Source: Amorphophallus konjac
Lineage: Eukaryota > Streptophyta > Magnoliopsida > Alismatales > Araceae
Length of the DNA: 64,000 nt
Reading direction: 5' to 3'
NCBI GenBank assembly: GCA_022559845.1
Contig: CM040126.1
Coordinates: 51,764,458 to 51,828,457, forward strand
This document shows, piece by piece, positions 20,485 through 30,656 of this stretch. A program made the position numbers and the translations under genes. The number at the start of each line of letters is the position of its first letter. Within the stretch, counting starts at the first letter, position 1. The notes beneath the pieces are model-generated. The model was not told the DNA's origin, searched no databases, and was given only the letters and a program-made list of their open reading frames with translations.

Positions 20485-23371
20485 GCTGTCCCGCATTGGC
20501 GTCTGCTTTGCAAGGGAGTAGAGCAAACTGAAAAGTAGATGCCAAGGTGTGATGAGACACGCAATCAACATTACTTGATGAGAATGAAATCAAAAGCTCG
20601 AGATGAAGCAAATCTCGGGAAATCCAACGAAATCAACAATGTTTGGATAAAATGGGGAGATGTGCACGAGGGCACGAAGGAGAATGATCAACTTCCAGTG
20701 CGGTGGAAGTACCTCAGGTCACAAACCTGTAGGTTTCACCATTGGGGAGCGGTTACCAGCTAATGTGGACGTGCTACAGCCAAGGTGGATCAAAGGGAAA
20801 AGGATTAAAATAAGATGATAGAAATCCAAACAAGGAGCTTCCGGAAAACAACCCAAAACAACGACAAAACGAACTGATGACTCAATTCGGCATGGTATAT
20901 CTCATATCTGGAAGAATTTAGATCAATTTGACTCTCAAAATCAGCTTATCAGAATGATTTTTCAACAATTGTTTCAAAGTCCTACATGAATGCATGCTGG
21001 GTTTAAAGGGAAAATAACAAATAAAGATATAATATAATCAAGGATAATATTGTTAAACTGCCAAGACTGGGTCAAGAAACCAATTTCGCGAGCTGATACT
21101 AAGCCGAAGCCCATTTATTCACGCACCAATTCGTAAAAGGGAACCATCGTCCCCAGCCTTGGACGGCTCAACGGCCTATCCGTGTGACTAAGATGCCTCT
21201 GGAATCGTCATTGTTTTTGATGAAGGGGAACTCAAATTCCAGATTTATCAAAGCCACAAGGTCCTTGATATAATCTAGTAGCGTATGTAACATATAGTAG
21301 AATGCATACAGGGAGAGGTGGTGATAGCAATAAGCACATGGGGGAACCGAGAAATGAGGTGCAAGCACCGTGGGGCTTGGATGATGACGCCCAGTCGGTG
21401 GGACCAAGAGCTTCTTCCTGCGCTCAAAAATTCATCAGCCAAGATATAAAAGATAATAAGCAATGAATAAGGCATTTAAGCATAGCATGAATCAAAGCAT
21501 CAATAGCATGTATATGGCATGAATAGCACGAATTAAATCATGGCATTGCAAATTATCATTGTTTGTTGTTTCGTCATGAGGATGACAATCTTGGCTAATC
21601 AAGATTTGGAGTTGAATGATCAGAATGATAATGCCTAGTGGCAGAATTGACCAAGAGAAATCAGCAGGAGTTGATTGAAAGATCTCGAGATGAATAATCA
21701 GAATGATAATCAGGAGATATAACCAAAAAAGATATGAGGAGATGATAACCAAAAAAATGCCCAGGGTGGCATATCATGAGAATATCGGGAGGAATCAATA
21801 GATTGATAGTAATGAGTGGAGATAGGACTCATCCTATGCTCTTGATCCTTGCAAAGTTGTTCCTACAAAAGCACCATCAGAAAAATACAATACAATTTTT
21901 TTTTTAGATTTTGAAATATGTAGGTTTTTTATGAGTTTTGAAAAAAATATTCAATTTTTTATGAATTTTATCAATATGCAAATTTTTGTGGGCTTTAGGA
22001 AAAGATATTCAAATTTTTATGAAGTTTTGAGAAAGATATTCAAATTTTTATGGATTTTGGACAAGAAATATTCAATTTTTTTGTTTGATTTTGGTTAGAC
22101 ATTGCTAAAGCAGCATCAAAGGGTGTCTTAAACCACTGGCTAGGGGTCCTCGTTCCTTCCCCTTTCGCTAAAACTGCCCAAAGCTGGGCGTGCATTGAAG
22201 GGTGGCGCCCTATAACCGACCGTCTTTGATCAACGGGGCCCCTACCAAGGCCATACCCGAGAAACATTCGGTCTTGGAGGGAGAAGAGAAGAATAATTGG
22301 AGATAAGCTTTATACGGGATGGGAGATGTCGGGACTTGAATTCTTTCCAAGGTGTTCCCTTCAAAGAGGTAGTCTGTTGTGCCGGGGCTTTGTGCCTTTG
22401 ATTTTTAGACCATTGACATGCATACGACCAGGGTTTTCCCTGCGGGGACTGCCACTCTTGTCATGCCATAATTCATACTTTTGCTTTTATCGAAATTCTG
22501 ACTTGATTTTCATAATAGCCATTTTGGCTAGATGTATATCATGAAAACTCATATGAAAACTCATATTGATGTTGATTTTGGGTCAAGACTGCCCCTATTT
22601 GAGACTCCTCTCGTATTGGGGATTACCTAGGTTGGTCATCTCATTCGTCAACCTCTTGCCCCTGCATTTGGCCGAGTAAAGAAGAGAAAAGGACTTCCAG
22701 GAATACTCATGGCATGGCCAAAGTAGCAACGGTGTTTAACCAAAGGAGCCGGCTAAGGACGCCGTGAAGTGTGTGGAATGCCCAGCTAAGGGTTGCTCTT
22801 AACAAGCGGGGAGAGAATGTCGAATTCCCAGCGCGGGGTTCTTATAACCAAGAGTGCTGCATAGCAAGCCTAAAGACTCTTTTGAGAATGATTTAATTAA
22901 ACAAAAGCCTAAGATAAAGGTCTAAAACACCACTTTTAAATCTTGTTAAGAAGCACTTCATTTTGAAAATCATACGTGAAGTAATGAGGAAATGATATCA
23001 TAAAAATGCGTACTCACGCCAATATTTTACCTTGCAACCTTTCTTGAAGCAGTTGTCAGAGGCGAGGTTGATCATCATGGGATAGTCCTCTTTGACAGTC
23101 AAAAGGATTGGAAGCAAATGGTTTGGGAGTGGCTTAACAAGAATGAGTGGTGCTCAAACCAGACTCAGACGAATAAGGAGAAAAGGAAGAGAGGCGAGGG
23201 CTAGAACTCCCTCACTAAGGTGCGGAGACCCTGATCACATGAAAGGTCTACAGAAGAAGCGGAGAATTAGAAGGAGGAGTGAGGACTAAAGCCTCGAAAG
23301 CAGTGGGAGAAAGGGTAAATGCCCAAGGCAGTGGATGTGGAAGAAGCTGGGTCGGACCCAGGATTAGGGGG
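20485..23371. other. Element C internal region downstream of the ORF, no gene
   Basis: This lies between the C 3' LTR and the D insertion. Frames are short and unrecognised. It contains an AT-rich direct-repeat stretch at about 21900-22090. The sequence next to the LTR on the - strand (AATGCGGGACAGC) is only a weak polypurine tract. Confidence 0.6.
21900..22090. repeat. AT-rich tandem repeat in element C
   Basis: A unit of about 30-45 bp around AAGATATTCAAATTTTTATG recurs four to five times with length variation and point differences. Confidence 0.65.
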
Positions 23372-23708
23372 TGTAATATCCCGGACCTTTCGGATCCTTC
23401 TTCATGGGTCCCGGATCTAGTTTTCGGAGTGTCCGGCTCCGTTGTGTCCGAAATTTCGTTTCGGACATCTTTCGTGTTCGGATCGGCGCGATCCGGAGTC
23501 GTTTCGGAGGCCCGGAGGCGTTCCGTGGCTTTTTCCGCGCGTGTTTTCCGATTTCCGGTGTGTGTTTCGGCTTTTTCTTCGGACGCTCGCTGCGGGCGAA
23601 CCGGGCAGTTCCCCGAGGCACGAGTGGTACCGTTGCGATCGGTGCGTTCCGAGGATTCCGGAAATGTATTTTTCTAATTTTCGGTATTTTTCCGAAAAAT
23701 CGGATTTT

Positions 23709-23717
23709 CTATATATT
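23709..23717 (+). promoter_or_regulatory. Element D LTR TATA box
   Basis: CTATATATT precedes a long pyrimidine tract. The same pair recurs in the 3' LTR (30994-31002) and, on the - strand, in the related LTR of element E. Confidence 0.55.
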
Positions 23718-24283
23718 CCCATTTTCTTTTCTTTTCTTTTTCTTCTTTTCTCTTTTCTTCTTCTTCCTTCCTCTCTCTCCCTCACGCGACCGTGGCCGGC
23801 TCTCTCCCTCCTTCTCTCCCGTTCGACCGTGCCGACCCCCGTTCCGGCTGCAGACGGCGGCGGTGCGACGGCGCGAGGACGTGGGTGACGTGGTGGCGAT
23901 CGTGCGGGCATACGGCGAGCGTGGGAGGCGTGGAGAGGCGAGATTCTAGCGGCGTTCTTCGCGACTTCGAGCTCGGATCGGAGCGTTTCGTCGCGGACCG
24001 GAGGTAGGGTGACGTTCCTTAGCCTCATGTCTTCCTTCCCCGTGAGTTTCAGCTCGAGACGAGGTCGAGAGGGGTTTATTTTGAGCCGGGAAGGGTCGAT
24101 CATGCCGCGGGGTGAGTTCGTCCGATCCATCGTTTTGAGCCCCGATTTCACGGTTTGAGGGCGTAGGAGCATGCTAGGGGGCTTGGGGGTTCTTCTCTCG
24201 CCATTTCCCCCTCCGTGGGGTTTGTTTTGAGGCCGATTGGGCGATTCCGGTGAGGTTCGCCATTTTCTCGCCGGTGAGCGATG

Positions 24284-24862
24284 TGCGGTCGAACCAGTGG
24301 CCGCACAACCCCTATGCGGTTCCGTTCGGACCGTTCATCGGCTCGGCGCGCTTTGGGTGAGGCTTGGCGCGCAGTGGGCTTGGGCGGTCCATCGTGGGAC
24401 CGCATATCCTAATGTGCGGCCCCACAGCTACCGCCCAACCCCAAGGGTTTTGACCGTTGGTTGTGACCGTTGTGCAGTGCTCTGGGATGTGCGGCCAGGA
24501 GCTGACCGCATAACCCCTTGCACGGCCAGGTGCTGGCCGTACATCCCCTAGCGCTATGGTTGGATGTGCGGTCTGGCCCTGACCGCACAACACCTGAACG
24601 GCTAAGCCGTAGCCGCCCTTCCCCAAGTGCGGCTAAGGACTAACCGTCCAGGCTTTTTACCGTTGGGAGACGAGCGGCCAGGAGGTGACCGTTCTCACCC
24701 ACGTGCGGTCAAGAGTTGGCCGCACATCTGTTTGAACGGTCCTGTGTTGGCCGTTTATCCGTCGTTTGGACCCTGGGTGGAACGGTCCTGATATGACCGT
24801 TCTAATCCTTGTGCGGTCCCTGTGTGACCGCACATCCCTGAGCGGCCCAGTGTGGACCGTTC
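24284..24862 (+). repeat. Hairpin array in D R/U5 (5' LTR)
   Basis: At least ten units of type CGGYC-N7-GRCCG occur, about 25-60 bp apart. Perfect examples are TGTGCGGTC/GACCGCACA (24565-24589), GAACGGTC/GACCGTTC (24780-24802) and GTGCGGTC/GACCGCAC (24811-24833). Loops are 7 nt with unrelated sequences. The outer stem bases switch between GTGC/GCAC and GAAC/GTTC in a complementary way. Confidence 0.85.
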
Positions 24863-26013
24863 AAGGGTACGGGTTGCGTCGGTGTGTCTCTCGTCGTACA
24901 GAGTGTACCGGGAGATGTTGTTGGCAGCTGGTCACCGTGCGTCGGTGTTGGTACAAGGAGCGTTCCTCGTACCTGCAGTTGCACCGTTGTTTTCCGAGAC
25001 TTGAGAGTCTACTCCTTCTGTGACCCTCCACTAGTCGTAGCCTACTAGTACGCGTGTGCTAGTCGCACCAGGGAGTGGTGTACGGGCTGACCTTTAGAGA
25101 CGGTTTGTGGACCGGTTACCGTTGGGCCCCACGTCTTGCAGCCAGAGTCCGGCTGAGGGGGAAAACCGGTCAGAGGGCCAGACCAGGGACGCGCGGTCTG
25201 TGTGTGCACACGTGGTTGGGGGCGGTTGGACCCACGTCGACGGGCGTGACCCCAGCTAGTCACTTGTTGTAGTTACTTGTACGGTGTTTGCGCCTCGGGT
25301 AGGACCTACCATGTCAGGCGGTTCACCTGCGGTGCGGTGTAAGACGTCAGGGGACGCTACCGGCTGTGCTTCTAGTGGGTGGTACTCCTGTTGAGTACGG
25401 AGTGTCAGACTGTCAGTCGTGTGTTTCCGACCTTCGGGTTTTGACGGTTCGACCGTTGAGTTTCGGTCTTCTCGTACCGTGGCACGTGTGTCGGTTTGCG
25501 TGCCGTTAGGGTCTAGTTCTGTAGAGTACAGGGCTTTCCTTTCCGAGGTACCTTCTACCGCTAGAGTAGTGGTTTCTCGTTTTTCGAGGTAGGGTTCGAG
25601 TGATCCCTACTGAGTCTTGTTCCGAGACTCATTCCCTGCGTGTTTTCACCGTGTTTCAGGTGAGGCGCCACCTTCGGGGAGCGCGTTAGGAGCGGAAGCG
25701 TGGTGCGGGTGCCCAGAGGTAGTGCCAGAGGTCAGAGCCGGGGGATGCCCCGTGTAGCTGTACTTTTCTTTCTTGTCACTGTACTAGTCGTGGACTACTG
25801 TTGCTGTTGTTGTTATTTTATTGTGGACCATGTAAAATGTTAATTCATTTCCTGCTTAATATCATAACTGTTTAATTTCTGCAATTATTTGTGATGCTTG
25901 TGTAGTTTCCACACCATCCTTTTAACCCTTCCGAGTCTTCGGGCTCGTGGGTGGCGGTGCGAGTCTCGGGTTATCGGGCCTTCCCGGTAATCGGATTCTC
26001 GGGTCGTTACAGC

Positions 26014-26025
26014 TGGTATCAGAGC
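26014..26025 (+). other. Element D primer binding site (initiator tRNA-Met)
   Basis: TGGTATCAGAGC starts 3 nt after the LTR. Confidence 0.93.
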
Positions 26026-26175
26026 GCGGTTGTGGAATTACATGAGAATCATAGGTAATTGTATTGGTCCACTAGTCCACAACGATGATGTACATGTGAC
26101 GCTGGCATTGGGCACCGCGTGTTTTATTCTGACCTTCCGTTTCTGTGTTTTCTGTCTTGTGCTTAAGGAGCGAGG

Positions 26176-27030
26176 ATGGCGCCGAGGAGGAGTTCTCGCT
26201 CTCAGCAGGGGCAGTCGGCTGGAGGCCAGGAGATCCAGCAGGGGGTCCAGAGGGACCAGGAGGAGCATAGCAGAGTTCCGGGAGCTACCGAGGCCGCGGA
26301 TGCTGCGAGGGCTCCGGGGGCCGAGGGTTTTCTCCGTGGCATGTACCATCTCATGGCTCAGCAGTTCGGCGGAGAGGCCGGTGAGGGCTCGTCAGTCAGG
26401 GGTGGGCCAGGCCGAGCAGTGAGGGATTTCATGCAGTTTCATCCACCTTACTTTAGCGGCCAGGCAGACCCTGATGCGGCTCGTGATTGGCTTGATGAGA
26501 TGGAGCGGGTGTTCAGTTCTGCAAAGAGTGCTGTCGAGGACAGAGTGGTGTTGGCCTACAACCAGTTGCAGGGTACGGCTCGGAGGTGGTGGTCTTCCGA
26601 GTGGAAGACGTCCTTTCAGCTTCGTCCGCTTGAGCAGATCGAGTGGGATGACTTTGTCAGTGCTTTCGAGCGTACGTACTGTCCAGATATTGTTGCTACG
26701 CAGCGGATGCGGGAGTTTCTGGAGCTGGTGCAGGGTGACATGTCCGTGTTGCAGTACAGGGCCCGATTTGTCGAGCTGGGTCGGTACGCACCTCATATCA
26801 TGGAGCATGAGAGGGTGAGGACGACGCAGTTTGTGCAGGGCTTGAGGCTGGAGCTGAGGCACCATCTGATCGCGAATGGGGCCACTGATCTCGAGACGGC
26901 GTCTCGTGTTGCGATTTCCTTGGAGATGGATATGCAGAGGACTCGAGGACCGATCAGCCAGGGGCAGTCTGTGTCAGGTCGCAGCCAGCAGTCGGCTACT
27001 CAGCAGCAGGGTTCTTTCAGCATGCGATGA
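26176..27030 (+). CDS. gag: Element D gag (capsid), 284 aa
   Basis: This encodes the capsid protein of the element, which assembles cytoplasmic particles around the RNA. It starts at an ATG ([11 protein letters not shown]) 165 bp after the LTR. The retrotransposon gag domain spans about residues 84-200, with the [21 protein letters not shown] segment and ARRWWSSEW. The frame stops with TGA at 27028, and the downstream frame, which contains the nucleocapsid zinc knuckle, opens at an overlapping ATG in the -1 frame. In relatives gag and pol normally form one ORF, so this is probably a frameshift lesion. An in vivo -1 frameshift or stop-start reinitiation at ATGA is possible but I see no strong slippery site. 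Confidence 0.88.
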   Translation: MAPRRSSRSQQGQSAGGQEIQQGVQRDQEEHSRVPGATEAADAARAPGAEGFLRGMYHLMAQQFGGEAGEGSSVRGGPGRAVRDFMQFHPPYFSGQADPDAARDWLDEMERVFSSAKSAVEDRVVLAYNQLQGTARRWWSSEWKTSFQLRPLEQIEWDDFVSAFERTYCPDIVATQRMREFLELVQGDMSVLQYRARFVELGRYAPHIMEHERVRTTQFVQGLRLELRHHLIANGATDLETASRVAISLEMDMQRTRGPISQGQSVSGRSQQSATQQQGSFSMR

Positions 27031-29420
27031 GTGGTTCAGGAGTGCCGGCACATGCAGCTTCGGTGACAGGATCTGCGTCCTTCGGCTCGAAGGTCAAAAA
27101 GTTCTTCAAGAAGGGGTTCGGCAAGAAGAAGTCCAGAGATCAGGGGCAGGCTTCATCGGGCAGTGTGCAGCAGCCGTTTCCTTTGCAGCGACAGGGATCG
27201 GTGGGTGGATCGCGAGGACCTTGTCCACGGTGTAGTGAGACCCACCCAGGCAGGCAGTGCGCGGCGCCGATTATCTGTTTTCGGTGTGACCAGCCAGGGC
27301 ACATGGCGCGTGACTGTCCTCAGAGGCCGCCGCAGCAGCAGGTTTCCCAGCAGCAGCAGCAGCAGGGACAGTATCCGCCGCTACCCAGGTCAGCTAGTGT
27401 GGGAGGCAGGCAGAGAGCTCGTGGCCAGATCACGCACTTGACCAGGGCAGAGGCAATGGCGTCGCAGCTCGTGGAAGGTACCGTTCAGATTTTGGGTTGT
27501 GCGGCTCGGGTTTTATTTGATTCTGGCGCGTCTCATTCGTTCATTTCGGAGGATTTCGCGTCGAGCGTCGAGGAGCCGGTGACCCAGTTGTCCTGTGATT
27601 TGGCTGTGGAGTTGCCTTCGGGTGACTTTATGGTCACTCCGTATTGCTTCGACCAGGTTCCGGTGTGGATCGATGGGCGGAGTATGCCAGGCAGGTTGTA
27701 TGCGTTGCAGCTTCGGGATTACGACGTGATTCTAGGCATGGATTGGCTCGAGACTCATGGAGCGGTGGTGGATTGTGGGATGAAGAGGGTCTACTTCCAA
27801 CATCCGAGCAAGAGGACCTTCTATTTCCAAGGTATCCGTTCCGCCTCTTCTCGATTTCTTATCTCTGCTATTCGAGCCCGTCGATTGCTTGATTCAGGTT
27901 GCCAGGGTTTTCTCGCGTCAGTGGTTGTGTCTGACCGGATGGAGCCGAATGTCGAGGACATTGCGGTGGTGTGCGAGTTTCCCGATGTTTTTCCTGAGGA
28001 GTTGCCTGGATTACCTCCCCAGCGGGAGATCGATTTCGTGATCGAGGTTGTACCTGGTACGGGACCTTTGGCGAAGGCTCCCTACCGTATGGCCCCCGCT
28101 GAGTTGAGGGAGTTGAGGGCGCAGTTGCAGGAGCTGTTGGCCAAGGGGTACATTCGTCCGAGCTTTTCCCCTTGGGGTGCGCCCGTGTTGTTCGTGAAGA
28201 AGAAGGACGGTAGTCTGCGGCTATGCATTGACTATCGGCAGCTGAATGACGTGACCATTAAGAACAAGTATCCGTTGCCGCGGATTGATGATTTGTTCGA
28301 CCAGCTGCAGTCTGCGCGAGTGTTCTCGCGGATTGATTTGCGGTCCGGTTACTATCAGCTGAGAATTCGCGAGTCCGATGTGGAGAAGACTGCGTTCAGT
28401 ACGAGGTACGGGCATTATGAGTTTCTGGTGATGCCGTTTGGGCTCACCAATGCCCCAGCAGCCTTCATGGACTTGATGCAGAGGGTGTTTCATCCGTATT
28501 TGGACCAGTTCGTGGTCATCTTCGTGGATGACATCCTTGTTTATTCGCAGTCTGCCGAGGAGCATGCGTACCATTTGGGTGTGGTGCTGCAGACGTTGCG
28601 AGATCACCAGTTGTATGCGAAGCTCAGCAAGTGCGAGTTTTGGCTCAGCGAGGTGCACTTTCTGGGGCACGTGATTTCTGGTGATGGCATTTCCGTGGAT
28701 CCCGCCAAGGTCGAGGCTGTGATGCAATGGCCGAGGCCGAGGTCGGTGACGGAGATCCGGAGTTTCTTGGGGCTTGCGGGTTATTATCGCCGGTTTATCC
28801 AGGATTTTTCCCGCATTGCGACCCCGATGACGAGGCTCACGCGGAAGGATGTGCCTTTCGTCTGGTCCGAGGAGTGTGAGCAGAGCTTTAGGGAACTGAA
28901 GAGATTGCTCACCTCGGCTCCGGTGTTGGTTTTGCCTTCTGGATCGGGAGGTTTTGTGGTGTGTACAGATGCTTCCGGCGTCGGATTGGGTGCTGTTCTG
29001 ATGCAGCATGGTAGAGTGGTGGCTTATGCATCTCGGCAGCTAAAGCCCCATGAGGAGAACTACCCTACCCATGACCTTGAGTTGGCGGCAGTGATCTTCG
29101 CGCTGAAGATCTGGAGGCATTATCTGTACGGTGAGAAGTTCGAGGTGTTCACTGACCATCAGAGTTTGAGGTATGTGTTCTCGCAGAGAGATCTGAACCT
29201 CAGACAGAGGCGTTGGATGGAGTTCATGAAGGACTATGACTTCACCCTGTCTTATCAGCCGGGCAGGATGAATGTCGTCGCCGATGCCTTGAGTAGGAAG
29301 GTCGTGATCAGTACCTTGATGCTGAGGAAGTGGAGGCTCATGGGAGCAGGTACACTGTGCACCCGGGTGCGACGAAGATGTATCGGAACTTGCGGAGGCA
29401 GTTCTGGTGGCCTGGCATGA
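27027..29420 (+). CDS. pol: Element D nucleocapsid-protease-reverse transcriptase-RNase H
   Basis: This frame supplies enzymes that copy the element RNA into DNA. The zinc knuckle [14 protein letters not shown] has ligands C84, C87, H92 and C97. Aspartic protease has DSGASHSF at D165. Reverse transcriptase spans about residues 355-525, with the catalytic FVDD at 499-502. RNase H spans about 640-757, with CTDAS (D648), the EL of [14 protein letters not shown] and the closing ADALSRK. After residue 757 the real similarity ends within about 15 residues; the tail to 29420 is out of frame with integrase. The linker of roughly 100 residues that Tekay elements carry between RNase H and the integrase zinc finger seems missing, so a deletion and frame change near 29300-29335 is inferred. 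All catalytic motifs up to that point look intact. Confidence 0.93.
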   Translation: MSGSGVPAHAASVTGSASFGSKVKKFFKKGFGKKKSRDQGQASSGSVQQPFPLQRQGSVGGSRGPCPRCSETHPGRQCAAPIICFRCDQPGHMARDCPQRPPQQQVSQQQQQQGQYPPLPRSASVGGRQRARGQITHLTRAEAMASQLVEGTVQILGCAARVLFDSGASHSFISEDFASSVEEPVTQLSCDLAVELPSGDFMVTPYCFDQVPVWIDGRSMPGRLYALQLRDYDVILGMDWLETHGAVVDCGMKRVYFQHPSKRTFYFQGIRSASSRFLISAIRARRLLDSGCQGFLASVVVSDRMEPNVEDIAVVCEFPDVFPEELPGLPPQREIDFVIEVVPGTGPLAKAPYRMAPAELRELRAQLQELLAKGYIRPSFSPWGAPVLFVKKKDGSLRLCIDYRQLNDVTIKNKYPLPRIDDLFDQLQSARVFSRIDLRSGYYQLRIRESDVEKTAFSTRYGHYEFLVMPFGLTNAPAAFMDLMQRVFHPYLDQFVVIFVDDILVYSQSAEEHAYHLGVVLQTLRDHQLYAKLSKCEFWLSEVHFLGHVISGDGISVDPAKVEAVMQWPRPRSVTEIRSFLGLAGYYRRFIQDFSRIATPMTRLTRKDVPFVWSEECEQSFRELKRLLTSAPVLVLPSGSGGFVVCTDASGVGLGAVLMQHGRVVAYASRQLKPHEENYPTHDLELAAVIFALKIWRHYLYGEKFEVFTDHQSLRYVFSQRDLNLRQRRWMEFMKDYDFTLSYQPGRMNVVADALSRKVVISTLMLRKWRLMGAGTLCTRVRRRCIGTCGGSSGGLA

Positions 29421-30589
29421 AGAGAGATGTGGCCGAGTTTGTGGCCAGGTGCCTGATCTGTCAGCAAGTGAAGGCAGAGCATCAGCGACCAGGCGGTACT
29501 CTCCAGCCCTTGGATGTTCCTGCTTGGAAGTGGGACCATGTGACCACGGATTTTGTGGTGGGGTTGCCCAGAACCCCGACTGGGCAGGACAGTATTTGGT
29601 TGCTGGTGGATCGGCTGACGAAGGTGACGCGGTTGCTACCGGTCAAAGTCAGCTGGAGCGTGTCCTGGTTGGCTCGTCTTTATGTGGAGCGGATCGTTCC
29701 GTTGCATGGGGTTCCCATTTCGATCGTGTCGGATCGGGATCCGCGCTTCACTTCTGGATTCTGGAGGAGTTTCCAGCGAGCTCTTGGCACGGAGTTGGCA
29801 TTTAGCTCGGCGTATCATCCACAGTCAGATGGTCAGTCTGAGAGGACCATTCAGACTTTGGAGGACATGCTGAGATCCTGCTGCCTGGAGTGGCAGGGGA
29901 GTTGGATTCATCACCTACCGTTAGTGGAGTTTGCCTATAACAACAGCTTTCATTCGAGCATCGGCATGGCTCCTTATGAGGCATTGTATGGGCGTCCTTG
30001 TCGGACTCCACTTGATTGGTTTGAGGTGGGTGAGCGTGTTTTGACGGGACCGGAATTGGTGCAGCAATGTGTGGATGTTGTGCACCTGGTTCGTCAGAAC
30101 ATGTTGGCGGCCCAGAGTCGGCAGAAGAGCTATGCTGACCGTAGGCGGCAGCCCCTCGAGTTCGCCGTGGGCGATCATGTGTTCTTGAGAGTTTCTCCGA
30201 TGAAGGGGGTGATGCGGTTTGGACGGCGTGGGAAGCTGAGTCCCCGCTATATTGGTCCTTTCACGATTGTGGAGCGCATCGGTGAGGTTGCTTACCGGTT
30301 GCAGTTACCCTCTGAGTTGGCGTCGGTGCATGACGTGTTCCACGTCTCTATGTTGCGGAAGTATATGCCCGATGACTCTCATGTGCTCGAATTTTCCGTT
30401 TGGCCTGAGGTGACTCCAGATCTTTCTCTCCCAGAGTTTCCGATCCGCGTGGAGGATAGGCGAGAGCAGCGCCTGCGGAACAAGGTTATTCCCTTGGTCA
30501 AGGTCGTGTGGCAACGACACTCTGGTGGTGAGGCTTCGTGGGAACGTGAGGACGAGATGCGTCAGCAGTTCCCGTATCTGTTTGAGTGA
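29330..30589 (+). CDS. int: Element D integrase with chromodomain, 419 codons, frame-shifted from pol
   Basis: Integrase inserts the element cDNA into chromosomal DNA. The zinc finger has H4, H11, C41 and C44. The catalytic triad is D74 (TTDF), D135 (SDRD) and E171 (SERT), with exactly 35 residues between D135 and E171. The C-terminal domain contains the [17 protein letters not shown] and [16 protein letters not shown] segments. The last 55 residues form a chromodomain of the Tekay type ([17 protein letters not shown], then SWEREDEM), which directs integration to heterochromatin in this family. The frame opens at a GTG and is in a different frame from the reverse transcriptase, so it is the 3' part of pol rather than a separate gene. 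It ends at 30589, 67 bp before the 3' LTR. Confidence 0.93.
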   Translation: MEAHGSRYTVHPGATKMYRNLRRQFWWPGMKRDVAEFVARCLICQQVKAEHQRPGGTLQPLDVPAWKWDHVTTDFVVGLPRTPTGQDSIWLLVDRLTKVTRLLPVKVSWSVSWLARLYVERIVPLHGVPISIVSDRDPRFTSGFWRSFQRALGTELAFSSAYHPQSDGQSERTIQTLEDMLRSCCLEWQGSWIHHLPLVEFAYNNSFHSSIGMAPYEALYGRPCRTPLDWFEVGERVLTGPELVQQCVDVVHLVRQNMLAAQSRQKSYADRRRQPLEFAVGDHVFLRVSPMKGVMRFGRRGKLSPRYIGPFTIVERIGEVAYRLQLPSELASVHDVFHVSMLRKYMPDDSHVLEFSVWPEVTPDLSLPEFPIRVEDRREQRLRNKVIPLVKVVWQRHSGGEASWEREDEMRQQFPYLFE

Positions 30590-30643
30590 GTCTTCCTCTT
30601 CTTTCCCCTTGGGTTGTTCTCAATTTCGAGGACGAAATTCCTT

Positions 30644-30656
30644 AAGGGGGGAGGGC
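30644..30656 (+). other. Element D polypurine tract
   Basis: AAGGGGGGAGGGC abuts the 3' LTR and primes plus-strand synthesis. The preceding CGAGGACGAAATTC phrase is usual just before the tract in Tekay elements. Confidence 0.9.

Larger units (their letters stand above)
23372..26011 (+). repeat. Element D 5' LTR
   Basis: This 2,640-bp repeat runs from TGTAATATCCCGG to TCGTTACA. A TATA box lies at 23709-23717, followed at once by a pyrimidine-rich leader (about 23720-23785) and, about 570 bp further on, the hairpin array. Confidence 0.95.

Noticed and set aside
23417..24172. 251-codon frame on the - strand in the D LTR, also at 30702-31457
   Set aside because: It lies wholly inside both LTRs, overlaps equally long frames on the other strand, is compositionally Arg/Ser/Lys-rich and has no known domain. 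It is best explained as a chance frame in GC-rich DNA.
24284..24862. CRISPR-like appearance of repeated palindromic units with spacers
   Set aside because: This is eukaryotic retrotransposon DNA, units differ in sequence and spacing, and no cas genes exist. The arrays are described as retrotransposon hairpin series.
26038..26349. Antisense frames under D gag and pol (for example 28221-29009 on the - strand)
   Set aside because: They are shadows of the real coding frames on the + strand.
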